Shown here piece after piece: positions 11,799 through 20,274 of a stretch of DNA of 64,000 nt. The stretch is from positions 1 to 64,000 of the forward strand of contig VXNJ01000009.1 of the NCBI GenBank assembly GCA_009840625.1, in the 5' to 3' direction. The DNA is from Chloroflexota bacterium. Lineage in GTDB: Bacteria; Chloroflexota; UBA11872; VXNJ01. The notes beneath the pieces are model-generated. The model was not told the origin of the DNA. It worked only from the letters and a program-made list of their open reading frames with translations, and searched no databases. Every line of letters begins with the position of its first letter. Positions within the stretch are counted from its first letter, which is position 1. Made by a program: the position numbers and the translations under genes.

Positions 11799-12836
11799 AT
11801 GGTAATCGTCACCAAGGTCGGCACTCCGGCCAGTGGAATCGAGCGGATTGAGGAACGTATCCGCGAGGAAGGCCTCAAGCCGCACCGAATCGAAGGCTCC
11901 ACCCTGACCGTGATCGGCGTGATCGGGTCGCCGACCGAAGAATTCCGGGAACAGATGGCGGTGTTTTCCGGTGTCGACCGGGTATTGCGGATCGGGCGGC
12001 CCTACACCCTGGCCGGCCGCGGCGACGGCCGCACCGACACCGAATTCGAAGTCGGTTCGGCCCAGTTCGGGGGTCCCGGCGTCACGATGATCGCCGGCCC
12101 CTGCACCATCGAGTCACGCGAGCAGCTGTTTTCGACCGCCAAGGCGGTGAAGGCGGCCGGTGCCTGCGTTCTGCGCGGCGGTGCGTTCAAGCCGCGGACG
12201 TCACCGTACAGCTTCCAGGGTATGGCCACCGAGGGCCTCGAACTCCTGCGCGAGGCGTCCGAGGAGTTCTCGATTCCGACTATCACCGAGGTGATGGAAC
12301 CGGGTCTCGTCGAACAGGTCTCCCAATTCACCGACATCCTGCAAATCGGCGCCCGCAACTCACAAAACTTCCCGCTGTTGCGCGAAGCCGGACAGAGCGG
12401 GCTGCCGGTGATGGTCAAGCGCGGTCCTTCGAGCACGATCGAAGAATGGTTGCTCTCGGCCGAATACGTCTTGGCCGCCGGCAATCCCAAGGTGCTGCTC
12501 TGCGAGCGTGGAATCCGCACCTTCGAGACATCCACCCGCGCGACCCAGGACATTTCCGCCATCGCCATGGCCAAGCGCCTCTCGCACCTGCCGGTGATCG
12601 TCGACCCGGCGCACGGGACCGGCAAGTGGTACCTGGTGGAAGCAATGACCCTGGCCGGCGTGGCGGCCGGCGCCGACGGAGCAATGCTCGAAGTGCACCC
12701 CGAGCCCGACCATGCCATCTGCGACGGCCCGCAGAGTCTCACGTTCGCCAATTTCGAACAGGCGATGCGACGGCTCCGGCAAATGTCCGATGCGCTGGGT
12801 CGGCCGTTGCGCGAACCGGCGTTAGCCGCCGCTTGA
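11799..12836 (+). CDS. aroF: DAHP synthase (AroF/AroG type I-beta)
   Basis: Condenses phosphoenolpyruvate and erythrose 4-phosphate to DAHP, the entry step of the shikimate pathway. The 345 residues comprise an N-terminal ferredoxin-like regulatory domain (1-70, MVIVTKVGTPASGIERI) and a TIM barrel (about 85-330). The metal site is visible as Cys102 in AGPCTIES, the same position as in the Thermotoga enzyme, with DPAHGTG and MLEVHPEPD. The N-terminal domain is the feedback module for aromatic amino acids in this subfamily. It heads aroF-aroA-aroE-aroK-aroB, preceded by a hairpin plus terminator leader, so both enzyme and transcript may sense end products. Confidence 0.95.
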   Translation: MVIVTKVGTPASGIERIEERIREEGLKPHRIEGSTLTVIGVIGSPTEEFREQMAVFSGVDRVLRIGRPYTLAGRGDGRTDTEFEVGSAQFGGPGVTMIAGPCTIESREQLFSTAKAVKAAGACVLRGGAFKPRTSPYSFQGMATEGLELLREASEEFSIPTITEVMEPGLVEQVSQFTDILQIGARNSQNFPLLREAGQSGLPVMVKRGPSSTIEEWLLSAEYVLAAGNPKVLLCERGIRTFETSTRATQDISAIAMAKRLSHLPVIVDPAHGTGKWYLVEAMTLAGVAAGADGAMLEVHPEPDHAICDGPQSLTFANFEQAMRRLRQMSDALGRPLREPALAAA

Positions 12837-12838
12837 GA

Positions 12839-14143
12839 ATGAAATTGCCTCATCCGGGGATGGCTTCGGCCATAAATTCGGCCTCGGCCGTGCGGGGCCG
12901 CATACAGGTGCCGGGCGATAAGTCGATAACCCACCGGTCTCTGCTGCTGAACGCCCTGGCCCGGGGCGGCGCGCGGGTTCGCGGTGCCGGGCTCGGTGGA
13001 GACTGCCGCTCCAGCATCGCCTGTCTGCAGGGCCTGGGGGTAAGCGTGCTCCGGGATGGTGACCAGCTTGTCATCGACAGCCCCGGCGTAGATGGTTTCG
13101 ACGAGCCTGCGAGCCCCCTCGATTGCGGAAATTCAGGCACCACGATGCGGCTGCTGCTGGGACTGCTGGCCGGATGCGGCCGGTTCGCGGTGGTGGTCGG
13201 AGACGATTCGCTCTCGGCCCGTCCGATGGGCCGCGTGGCCGGCCCGTTGCGCCGCATGGGGGCCCGGATATTTGGCCGCGGCGGCGGAGAACTGGCCCCG
13301 TTGGCGGTCCTTCCGGCCTCGCTGTCCGGGACCCAAATCGACGTTCCGGTCGCGTCGGCGCAGGTTAAGAGCGCGCTGCTTATCGCCGGTCTCAACGCTG
13401 ACGGCGTCACTCGAATCAGGCAACCGGCCCGGTCGCGCGATCACACCGAAATCATGCTCGCGGCGATGGGCGCTGGACTTGAGATTGATGGCGCCGAGCT
13501 GGCGATCGAGGGCGGCCAGCGGCTGGAGACGATCGACGTGGACGTGCCGGGGGATTTTTCTTCGGCCGCGTTCTGGCTCGTGCTGGGCGCCAGCCACCCC
13601 GATGCGAGCCTGGAGATCGCCAACGTCGGCATCAACCCGACCCGCGCCGGCACGCTCTCCGTCCTGAAACGCATGGGGGCCAAGATTGCGATCGATCCCA
13701 ACCCCGCCGGGGCCGAGCCGTCAGGAACCCTGGCGGTGGACAGTTCGTCCCTCAGCGCGACCGAAATCGGCGGCGCCGAGATTCCGATCCTCATTGACGA
13801 AATTCCGGTGCTGGCGGTGGCCGCCACCCAGGCCGAAGGCACCACGAGGATCCGCGACGCCGGTGAGCTCCGCGTGAAGGAGACCGACCGAATCTCGGCT
13901 ACGGTCAGTAACCTGGCGGCCATGGGCGCCCGTATCGAAGAGTTGCCCGACGGGATGGTAATCGAGGGTCCCACGCCGCTGAGCGGGGCGCGGCTGGATT
14001 CACACGGCGACCACCGGGTCGCGATGGCGATGGCAGTGGCCGCGAGCATCGCCGGCGGGGAAAGCCGGATCGACGATGCGGCCGCGGTGAACATCTCCTA
14101 CCCCGGGTTCTTTGACGAGCTAGGCCGGGTCTGCGCAGCCTGA
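12839..14143 (+). CDS. aroA: EPSP synthase (3-phosphoshikimate 1-carboxyvinyltransferase)
   Basis: Transfers enolpyruvyl from PEP to shikimate 3-phosphate, step six to chorismate. The 434 residues contain the signatures GDKSITHRSLLLNALA near the N-terminus, LDCGNSGTTMRLLLGLL, RVKETDRI and SHGDHRVAMAMAVA. The ATG at 12839 lies 2 bases after the aroF stop; ATG 12860 is a possible alternative. The sequence keeps a Gly in the PEP-binding loop (CGNSGTT). Confidence 0.94.
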   Translation: MKLPHPGMASAINSASAVRGRIQVPGDKSITHRSLLLNALARGGARVRGAGLGGDCRSSIACLQGLGVSVLRDGDQLVIDSPGVDGFDEPASPLDCGNSGTTMRLLLGLLAGCGRFAVVVGDDSLSARPMGRVAGPLRRMGARIFGRGGGELAPLAVLPASLSGTQIDVPVASAQVKSALLIAGLNADGVTRIRQPARSRDHTEIMLAAMGAGLEIDGAELAIEGGQRLETIDVDVPGDFSSAAFWLVLGASHPDASLEIANVGINPTRAGTLSVLKRMGAKIAIDPNPAGAEPSGTLAVDSSSLSATEIGGAEIPILIDEIPVLAVAATQAEGTTRIRDAGELRVKETDRISATVSNLAAMGARIEELPDGMVIEGPTPLSGARLDSHGDHRVAMAMAVAASIAGGESRIDDAAAVNISYPGFFDELGRVCAA

Positions 14144-14145
14144 CC

Positions 14146-14961
14146 GTGCGATTCGCCGTACTTGGCTACCCGATCGGTCATTCGCTTTCGCCGCCCATGC
14201 ATGAGGCTGCGTTCGCCGGCGCCGGCCTTGCCGCCAGTTACGAAGCGCTTTCGGTGCTCCCCCAAGAGCTGGAAAGTCGGCTAGACGAACTGCGCAGCGG
14301 CCGTTGGAACGGGTTCAACGTGACCATTCCGCACAAGGTCGCCGCGCTGGAACTGGCCGACAATCCGGACCCGCTGGCCGTTCGGATCGGAGCCGCGAAC
14401 ACGCTCTGGTGCCGCGAGGGGCGGATCCGCGCCGGCAATACCGATATCACCGCCATGCGCGAGATCATCGACTCTGCCCGAGTCGGGTCCGACGCCCCGG
14501 CCGTGTTGATCGGGGCGGGCGGTGCGGCCCGGGCGGCGCTGCTGGCCCTTTCGGAATTCGATCGCCTGACGATCTTGAACCGGACCCCGGCCAATGCCCG
14601 GGCGCTGGCCGCCGAGTTGTCGCCGGGTGCCCGCGTTCTCTCCCTGGACGACCCGGCCGGCGCCGAAGCGGCGCGAGCCGCCACGCTGATTGTCAACGCC
14701 TCCAGCATGGGGATGACCGGCGGTCCGGCGGCCGGCCGTTCGCCCCTGCCGGAAGGCTGTCTGGGCCGCCACCACGTGGTGTTCGACATGGTCTACCGTC
14801 CGGTGGAGACCCCGCTGCTCGCTGACGCCCGCAAAAGCGGCGCCCGCACCATCGACGGCCTGACAATGCTTGTCCTGCAGGGTGCGGCCAGCTTCTCGAT
14901 CTGGACCGGTCGCGACCCGGACAGGGCGGCGATGCGACGCGCCTGCGAGCGGGCGCTGTGA
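14146..14961 (+). CDS. aroE: Shikimate dehydrogenase
   Basis: NADPH-dependent reduction of 3-dehydroshikimate. The 271 residues start at a GTG 2 bases after aroA. The substrate domain has GYPIGHSLSPPMHEAAF and NGFNVTIPHK with the catalytic Lys, and GNTDI. The nucleotide domain has GAGGAARAAL and the NADP-type loop NRTPANA. Its stop overlaps the aroK start. Confidence 0.94.
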   Translation: MRFAVLGYPIGHSLSPPMHEAAFAGAGLAASYEALSVLPQELESRLDELRSGRWNGFNVTIPHKVAALELADNPDPLAVRIGAANTLWCREGRIRAGNTDITAMREIIDSARVGSDAPAVLIGAGGAARAALLALSEFDRLTILNRTPANARALAAELSPGARVLSLDDPAGAEAARAATLIVNASSMGMTGGPAAGRSPLPEGCLGRHHVVFDMVYRPVETPLLADARKSGARTIDGLTMLVLQGAASFSIWTGRDPDRAAMRRACERAL

Positions 14962-15500
14962 AGCAAGCGAACCGTCCGTCGCGCATCTGGCTGGTCGGCC
15001 TTTCCGGATCCGGCAAGTCGACCGTCGCCCGTGAACTGGCGGCCCTGCTGGACTGGCGCGTCTTGGATTCTGACCAGGAAATCAGGAACCTGGCAGGGAT
15101 GGATATACCCGAGATATTCGATGTCCTCGGCGAAGACCACTTTCGCGAGATGGAACGGTCGATTGCGGCCCGCGCCGCCGAGGCCTGCCGGGTCGTCGTC
15201 GCGACCGGCGGGGGGCAGATGGCCAACGGCTGTCTGGCCGAAGTTATGCTGGGCAGCGGTGCGGTCGTTTACCTGCGAGCGCGCCCGCGGACCTGCGCCT
15301 CTCGCTTGGCGACTCAGCTCGGCACCGAGGGGCGTCCGATGCTGGGCGGGGAAGGCAGTCTCACCAAGAAGCTCGACAGCCTGCTCAAGCGCCGCCGGCC
15401 GATATACGAGTCGGCGCACCACAGTCTGGACGTTGACGGTACCGAACCGCGCCGCCTCGCAATGAACATCAGGGAGATGCTCGATGCTGACCCAGCCTGA
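14958..15500 (+). CDS. aroK: Shikimate kinase
   Basis: ATP-dependent 3-phosphorylation of shikimate. The 180 residues show the P-loop GLSGSGKSTVARELA (14-28), DSDQEI with the shikimate-binding acidic residue, the FREMER motif, GGG in VATGGGQ, and a LID-like RARPRTCASRL. The GTG start shares bases with the aroE stop, and its own end overlaps aroB by 17 bases, so translation is probably coupled. Confidence 0.93.
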   Translation: MKQANRPSRIWLVGLSGSGKSTVARELAALLDWRVLDSDQEIRNLAGMDIPEIFDVLGEDHFREMERSIAARAAEACRVVVATGGGQMANGCLAEVMLGSGAVVYLRARPRTCASRLATQLGTEGRPMLGGEGSLTKKLDSLLKRRRPIYESAHHSLDVDGTEPRRLAMNIREMLDADPA

Positions 15501-16560
15501 CGGGTACACACCCGAGTACGTGGCCATCGGGCAGGGAATCCTGGACGACCTCGGAAGGGAGCTGGCGCTGCGCGGGGTGGAGCCCGCCGCCGCGTTCCTG
15601 ATCGGGGACGAATCAGTCGACGCCCATTACGGGGACCGCGTCGCAAGCGCGCTCGAGGAAGCAGGATGGCGTGTTTGGCGCCGGACGGTCCCGGCCGGCG
15701 AGGAGAGCAAATCAGTGGCCGCCGCCGAGCAGCTGTGGCAGTGGCTGCTCCGTTGTCGCGCCGAGCGCTCAGACCTGATAGTGGCCCTCGGCGGCGGCGT
15801 GGTGGGAGACCTGGCCGGATTCGTGGCCGCCACTTGGGGACGCGGTATTGCCTGGGCGCAGGTGGCTACCACCCTGCTCGCCCAGGTTGATTCCAGCATC
15901 GGCGGCAAGGTCGCGGTCGACCTGCCCGGCGGCAAGAACATGGTCGGCGCATTCCACAATCCGGTGCTCTCGCTCCTGGACACCCTGACCCTGCAAACCC
16001 TGCCGCAGCGCGACCTTGCCTCCGGGTGGGTGGAGGCGATCAAACACGGATTAATCCGCGACGCTGCCTATCTGGCCGAACTCGAACGGGCCCCGTTCGA
16101 CCTCCGCGATCCGGAAATGCTGGAACTGGCGGTGCGAAATTCGGTGCGCATCAAGTCCGAGGTTGTTGTCAACGACCCCTTCGACCGCGGGCTGCGGGCA
16201 GTGCTCAATTACGGCCACACGGTCGGGCACGCGATCGAAACCCTCGGCCAATATCGCCGTCACCGTCACGGCGAAGCGGTCGCGATCGGGATGGCCGCCG
16301 CCGGATACATCTCGACCAAGCTCACCGGCCTCGGAAACGACGAGCTGGAACGTCAGAACGCGTTACTTAAGGCCTGCGGCATCGAACTTGCGGCTTCGGG
16401 CTTTGCGGCCACCGAAGTCGTGACAGCGATGCAGGCGGACAAGAAGTCGGCCGGCGGACGCCCACGCTGGGTGCTGCTGGAGGAGCTGGGGACGGCCAGC
16501 GCCGGTCATTCCGTCGATGACACGCTGGTGCGCGAAGCGCTGGCCGCCATCGGCATTTGA
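15484..16560 (+). CDS. aroB: 3-dehydroquinate synthase
   Basis: Converts DAHP to 3-dehydroquinate using NAD and a divalent metal. The 358 residues contain GEESKS, the glycine-rich ALGGGVVGDLAGFVAATWGRG, TTLLAQVDSSIGGKVAVD, and the metal site NYGHTVGHAIE. The ATG lies within the end of aroK. Genes for 3-dehydroquinate dehydratase (aroD/Q) and chorismate synthase (aroC) are not in this window. Confidence 0.95.
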   Translation: MLTQPDGYTPEYVAIGQGILDDLGRELALRGVEPAAAFLIGDESVDAHYGDRVASALEEAGWRVWRRTVPAGEESKSVAAAEQLWQWLLRCRAERSDLIVALGGGVVGDLAGFVAATWGRGIAWAQVATTLLAQVDSSIGGKVAVDLPGGKNMVGAFHNPVLSLLDTLTLQTLPQRDLASGWVEAIKHGLIRDAAYLAELERAPFDLRDPEMLELAVRNSVRIKSEVVVNDPFDRGLRAVLNYGHTVGHAIETLGQYRRHRHGEAVAIGMAAAGYISTKLTGLGNDELERQNALLKACGIELAASGFAATEVVTAMQADKKSAGGRPRWVLLEELGTASAGHSVDDTLVREALAAIGI

Positions 16561-16641
16561 CGCCAAGCCCCCTAGAATTTTCGCGGCCGGTGCTGGCAAT
16601 CCCCGAATAGTTGCAACCCAACCGCTAAGAGGCCTGCGAAC

Positions 16642-17502
16642 TTGGAGCAATTCGGCTCCTTTCTGGCAATAGTCATCGCGCTGCTGGGCGCCTTCGCCGC
16701 GGCGGTGTGGGTGGCAGCCATCTTCTGGGCGTTCAACGATGTCCGCGGGCGAACGCTCGACATCTACGTACGCCTGTTCGCGACGCTGCTGGTCGCGGTC
16801 CTAGGCCCGGCCGGAGTGGTCCTTTACCTGATCCTGCGTCCTCCCGAAACCCTCGACAGCGTATACGTGCGGGCCCTGAACGAAGAAGCGATCCTGCGTG
16901 AATTGGAAGCCGGTACGCGACGGCCCGGACCGGTCCCCGAGCCCGGCGGCGGCACCGGACCGGTAATCGTTCCCTTCCGCGGGCACGTTCCCCAGATCGA
17001 TCCGGAAGCGTGGGTGGCGCCGGGCGCCGTAATCGTCGGCCAGGTAACCCTCGAGCGGGGGGTCACCGTCTGGTACAACGCGGTAATCCGGGCCGACCAC
17101 GAGCCGATTTCGGTCGGCGCCGGATCCAACATCCAGGACGGCGCGGTCCTGCACATCGAACATGGGCAGCCGGTCGTGATCGGCCGCAACGTAACCGTGG
17201 GTCATGGCGCCATAGTGCACAGCGCAACCATCGAGGACGGCGCACTGATCGGGATGGGCTCGACGGTCCTGGACGGGTCGCGCATCGGCGAGCGAGCGGT
17301 GGTGGGTGCCAACGCGCTCGTGACTCAGAACACCACCTGCCCGCCCGCATCGCTGCTGCTTGGGGTACCGGCCAAGGTCGTTGGCCAGGTCCGGCCCGAG
17401 CAGATCGACTACATGCGGCGCAACGCCGCCGAATACAGCCAGCTGGGCGCCGAAAACCTGGCCGGCGGGGACCAGGGCATGGCCGGTAGCGAACCGCGTT
17501 GA
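16642..17502 (+). CDS. Fusion: two-helix membrane anchor plus gamma-class carbonic anhydrase-like domain
   Basis: Residues 1-30 and about 44-65 form two membrane segments (FLAIVIALLGAFAAAVWVAA; FATLLVAVLGPAGVVLYLIL) followed by a basic-acidic helix. From about 105 to 275 the protein is a left-handed beta-helix of the gamma-carbonic anhydrase/YrdA family (VAPGAVIVGQV; VWYNAVIRADHEPISVGAGS; SNIQDGAVLHIEHG; VGHGAIVHSATI). Candidate zinc ligands are His171 or His174, His188 and His193. YrdA-like proteins are normally soluble and about 170-190 residues long, so the anchor is unusual. The start is a TTG at 16642 and the end overlaps moaD. CO2 hydration at the membrane is inferred; many family members lack proven activity. 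Confidence 0.85.
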   Translation: MEQFGSFLAIVIALLGAFAAAVWVAAIFWAFNDVRGRTLDIYVRLFATLLVAVLGPAGVVLYLILRPPETLDSVYVRALNEEAILRELEAGTRRPGPVPEPGGGTGPVIVPFRGHVPQIDPEAWVAPGAVIVGQVTLERGVTVWYNAVIRADHEPISVGAGSNIQDGAVLHIEHGQPVVIGRNVTVGHGAIVHSATIEDGALIGMGSTVLDGSRIGERAVVGANALVTQNTTCPPASLLLGVPAKVVGQVRPEQIDYMRRNAAEYSQLGAENLAGGDQGMAGSEPR

Positions 17503-17744
17503 AAGTGCGGGTGCTCTACTTTGCCCAATTGGCGGAAATCGTCGGACTGCGCGAGGAGATCTTCGACCTTGAACCGGGCGCCACGACGGGGCTGCTTTTT
17601 CGCCGCATTGGCATCGACCATCCCGGTGTCGGCGAACTGAAGGGGTCGTTGCGGCTGGCGCTCAACTGTCAATTCGTCAACGATTCCGAACCACTTAGCG
17701 ATGGCGATGAATTCGCCTTGATTCCGCCGGTCAGCGGTGGCTGA
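17499..17744 (+). CDS. moaD: MoaD/ThiS-family sulfur-carrier protein
   Basis: An 81-residue ubiquitin-like protein ending in the diglycine SGG that is adenylated and thiocarboxylated. MKVRVLYFAQLAEIVGLREE and DEFALIPPVSGG match MoaD, the small subunit of molybdopterin synthase. No MoaE or MoeB gene is adjacent, so a role in molybdopterin is likely but not proven by context. It starts with TTG overlapping the previous stop. Confidence 0.85.
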   Translation: MKVRVLYFAQLAEIVGLREEIFDLEPGATTGLLFRRIGIDHPGVGELKGSLRLALNCQFVNDSEPLSDGDEFALIPPVSGG

Positions 17745-18429
17745 CCTGGTGCGCGTGGAGCTCCACGCGCACACCTGGTGGTCGGGTGACTGCGGGGTCA
17801 GTCCTCGCGATTTATGTCAAGCCGCCCGCGATGCCGGGATTGACGTCCTGGCGGTCACCGACCACAACCAGATCGGCGGCGCTTTCGAGGCCCGCGATTG
17901 CGGGATAGTCGATGTGATCGTGGGCGAGGAAATTCGTACCGACCGCGGTGAGTTGCTGGCCTACTTCCTCAAGGAGTGGATCCCGCCGCGTCTGCCGCCG
18001 ATTGAGACGATCGCGCGCATCCGCGACCAGGGCGGGGTAGTTTCGATCCCGCACCCGCTCGACCGGGACCGCAACAGCACGCTCGCGGCCGATCAGCTGG
18101 ATGCGGTCGTTCCGCTGCTGGACATGGTCGAGGTATTCAATTCGCGGGTAATCAAACCGGACCGCAACCGCCGGGCTTCGGAATTGTGCCTGCGCAACGG
18201 CAAGATTCCCGCAGTGGGATCGGACGCCCACACGCGTGGAGAAGTCGGCAACAGCTGGCAGGAAATTCCCGAATTCGACGGACCGCAGCAGTTCCTCGCC
18301 GCCATGCAGGATGCGCGCCTGAACACCCGGCGCGCATCGCCGTTGGCGCGAATCGCGTCCAACTGGCAGAAGGTTCGCAAGCGGATGTTCGGGCCGGACG
18401 TGGCCGAACTGGCCGGCACCGGCCGCTGA
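17737..18429 (+). CDS. PHP-domain metal-dependent phosphoesterase
   Basis: A 230-residue PHP-fold protein. Motifs include VELHAHTWWSGDCG (motif I, His-x-His), VTDHNQIGGA (motif II), EEIRTDRGELLAYF, VSIPHPLDRDR (motif III) and VGSDAHTRGEVG (motif IV). These form a trinuclear metal site in histidinol-phosphatase-like and nucleoside bisphosphate phosphatases. The substrate cannot be told from sequence. The GTG start overlaps the moaD stop, so the three genes 16642-18429 form one run. It converges on the minus-strand lipid cluster. Confidence 0.85.
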   Translation: MADLVRVELHAHTWWSGDCGVSPRDLCQAARDAGIDVLAVTDHNQIGGAFEARDCGIVDVIVGEEIRTDRGELLAYFLKEWIPPRLPPIETIARIRDQGGVVSIPHPLDRDRNSTLAADQLDAVVPLLDMVEVFNSRVIKPDRNRRASELCLRNGKIPAVGSDAHTRGEVGNSWQEIPEFDGPQQFLAAMQDARLNTRRASPLARIASNWQKVRKRMFGPDVAELAGTGR

Positions 18430-18441
18430 ACCGGCGCCGGT

Positions 18442-19035
18442 TCAGCCGGTGCTGCGGCGTACGTGCTGGATCCGCTGCAGGGCGGTGAAATTGGTCACCG
18501 CGGCCAGGACCCAGACCGCCGCCAACAGGATCCAGTCGGCAACCACGGCCGCCGCCACCAGGGAGAGTCCGAGAATGAGCAACCGTTCGGGACGCTGCAG
18601 AAAGCCGACTTTGCATTCCAGCCCCAAACCCTCGGCGCGGGCGCGGCAATAGCTGACCATCAACGAACCGCTGATTGCCAGCAGCGATCCGAATACCCCC
18701 CAGTGCCCGGATGACTGGGCATAGTGCCAGGAGAGTCCTGCGAAGAAAAAAATCTCTACGTAGCGGTCGAGCACGGAATCCAGAAACGCCCCAAACCGGC
18801 TGGCACTGCCTTGCAGTCGGGCCAGCGCGCCATCGAGCGAATCCAGCGCCGTCGCCGGGAGAAGGACTATGCCGGCCCAGAGGTGGTAATCGAACGCGAT
18901 CAGCAAGGCCGGGACCAGATTGAGGGCCGATCCGAAAATCGTGATCGAGTTGGGCGTCAAAGGCGTGCGGTCCACGATCCGGGCCAGACCCGTCATCAGC
19001 TTTCTGAACCGCTCCTGCAGCCGGGACCAGCTCAA
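18442..19035 (-). CDS. CDP-alcohol phosphatidyltransferase (PgsA/PI-phosphate synthase-like)
   Basis: A 197-residue integral membrane enzyme joining a CDP-lipid to a polar alcohol. The family signature is complete: Asp65, Asp68-Gly69, Ala72-Arg73, Gly82, Asp86, Asp90 (D-x2-DG-x2-AR-x8-G-x3-D-x3-D). About five hydrophobic segments follow. It is the last gene of a run with a PimA-like glycosyltransferase (4-base overlap) and a PatA-like acyltransferase. By analogy with the mycobacterial pgsA1 cluster, the acceptor may be inositol phosphate. Glycerol phosphate or another alcohol remains possible. Confidence 0.88.
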   Translation of the reverse strand: MSWSRLQERFRKLMTGLARIVDRTPLTPNSITIFGSALNLVPALLIAFDYHLWAGIVLLPATALDSLDGALARLQGSASRFGAFLDSVLDRYVEIFFFAGLSWHYAQSSGHWGVFGSLLAISGSLMVSYCRARAEGLGLECKVGFLQRPERLLILGLSLVAAAVVADWILLAAVWVLAAVTNFTALQRIQHVRRSTG

Positions 19036-20258
19036 TTCCCGATCGCCCTGCCGGCAGTGGGTCCCAGGTTTTCGGATTGGATGCGCGAGCGGGCGCGCAG
19101 GAGTTCGACATAGTAGTCGTACACCCGGGTAGCCACGACCTCCCAGGAGAAATCGTTGACCCGTTGGCGACCGGCGCGCCGGAAGCGGTCGGCGGTGCCC
19201 GGGTGCTGCAGCAGGCGCAGAATCCCACGGGCCAGGGCGCGTTTGTCATCGGGAGCGCAGTAGAGGACCGCGCTTCCGTCGGGTGAAACCGTCCGGTATC
19301 CGGGGATGTCCGAAGCGACCACCGGAGTTCCGGCGGCCATGCCTTCCATGAGCACTATCCCCTGGCTCTCGCGCGCCGAACCCTGGGCCGGCGCCACCAA
19401 AATGTCGGCCGACTGCAGATACGCGCGCTTTTCGTCTTCGGAGACGCGGCCGGTGAAGATCGTGTCCTGGATACCGGCCCGCTGCAGGCGCCGGCGCGCC
19501 CGCTGCAGTTGGCCCTGGTCGTAGGCACCGACCACCACCAGTCGCGCGTCGGGACGCAGACGTCGCACCGTAGCCATCGCATCCAGCAGCAGCGGCAGGC
19601 CCTTACGTTTTTCCATACGGCCGAGAAACATGATCGCCGGGCGCGAACCGGCCATTTCGGCGATCGGTTCGGCCGGGGTCCCGAACCACTCCGGGTCGAT
19701 TCCGTTGGGGATGATCCGGTACTCGCCAGGGAACGCCCGCCAGACGAAGTCTCTGGCGGCGACCGAAACGGCTATCTTGCCGTCCAGGCGTCTGTGGAAT
19801 CCCTCCAGCAACGGTTTGTAGGCACGGTAGACGGTCGAAGTCTTGCGGGTGGCGTGGAAAGTCCCGATGTTTATGGCGCTGGAGAGCCGCAGCACCTGGA
19901 GCGGCAACACCGGTGCCATCGGCTCGTGGATGTGGACGACGTCGAATCCGCCGTCCTCAGCGAGCTCGCGCTCGATCGCCGGCCGCATCCGCGGCGAAAG
20001 CGCCAGTCGCGCGATGGATCCGTTGCTGCGGACCGGTACGATCGTGCGCGAGATCCCGACCACGCCCGGGGTGTCCAGGTTGCCCACCGGCGCCGAGCTC
20101 GGGGCCATGATCTTGACGAAGTGACCGCGCCGCCTGAAGATCCGTGCCAGGTTCGAGATGTGGGCGCCGACCCCGCCCGGCACCGCGAAATCGTACGGCG
20201 AGACGAGGCATACGCGCAGGCGCTCCGGGTCGGCCGGGCGACTAGGCGACTCGATCAC
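19032..20258 (-). CDS. GT4 glycosyltransferase, PimA-like
   Basis: A 408-residue GT-B enzyme. The N-terminal acceptor domain starts CLVSPYDFAVPGGVGAHISNLAR, with the Gly-Gly loop and VHIHEPMAPVLPLQ as in phosphatidylinositol mannosyltransferase PimA. The C-terminal donor domain has MFLGRMEKRKGLPLLLDA and the E-x7-E motif in ESQGIVLMEG. It probably adds mannose to a phosphoinositide or related lipid at the inner membrane face. Its neighbours, an acyltransferase and a CDP-alcohol transferase, are the same set as in the Mycobacterium PIM cluster. Substrate is inferred. Confidence 0.85.
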   Translation of the reverse strand: MIESPSRPADPERLRVCLVSPYDFAVPGGVGAHISNLARIFRRRGHFVKIMAPSSAPVGNLDTPGVVGISRTIVPVRSNGSIARLALSPRMRPAIERELAEDGGFDVVHIHEPMAPVLPLQVLRLSSAINIGTFHATRKTSTVYRAYKPLLEGFHRRLDGKIAVSVAARDFVWRAFPGEYRIIPNGIDPEWFGTPAEPIAEMAGSRPAIMFLGRMEKRKGLPLLLDAMATVRRLRPDARLVVVGAYDQGQLQRARRRLQRAGIQDTIFTGRVSEDEKRAYLQSADILVAPAQGSARESQGIVLMEGMAAGTPVVASDIPGYRTVSPDGSAVLYCAPDDKRALARGILRLLQHPGTADRFRRAGRQRVNDFSWEVVATRVYDYYVELLRARSRIQSENLGPTAGRAIGN

Positions 20259-20274
20259 AGCCGTTGGACCGGGG

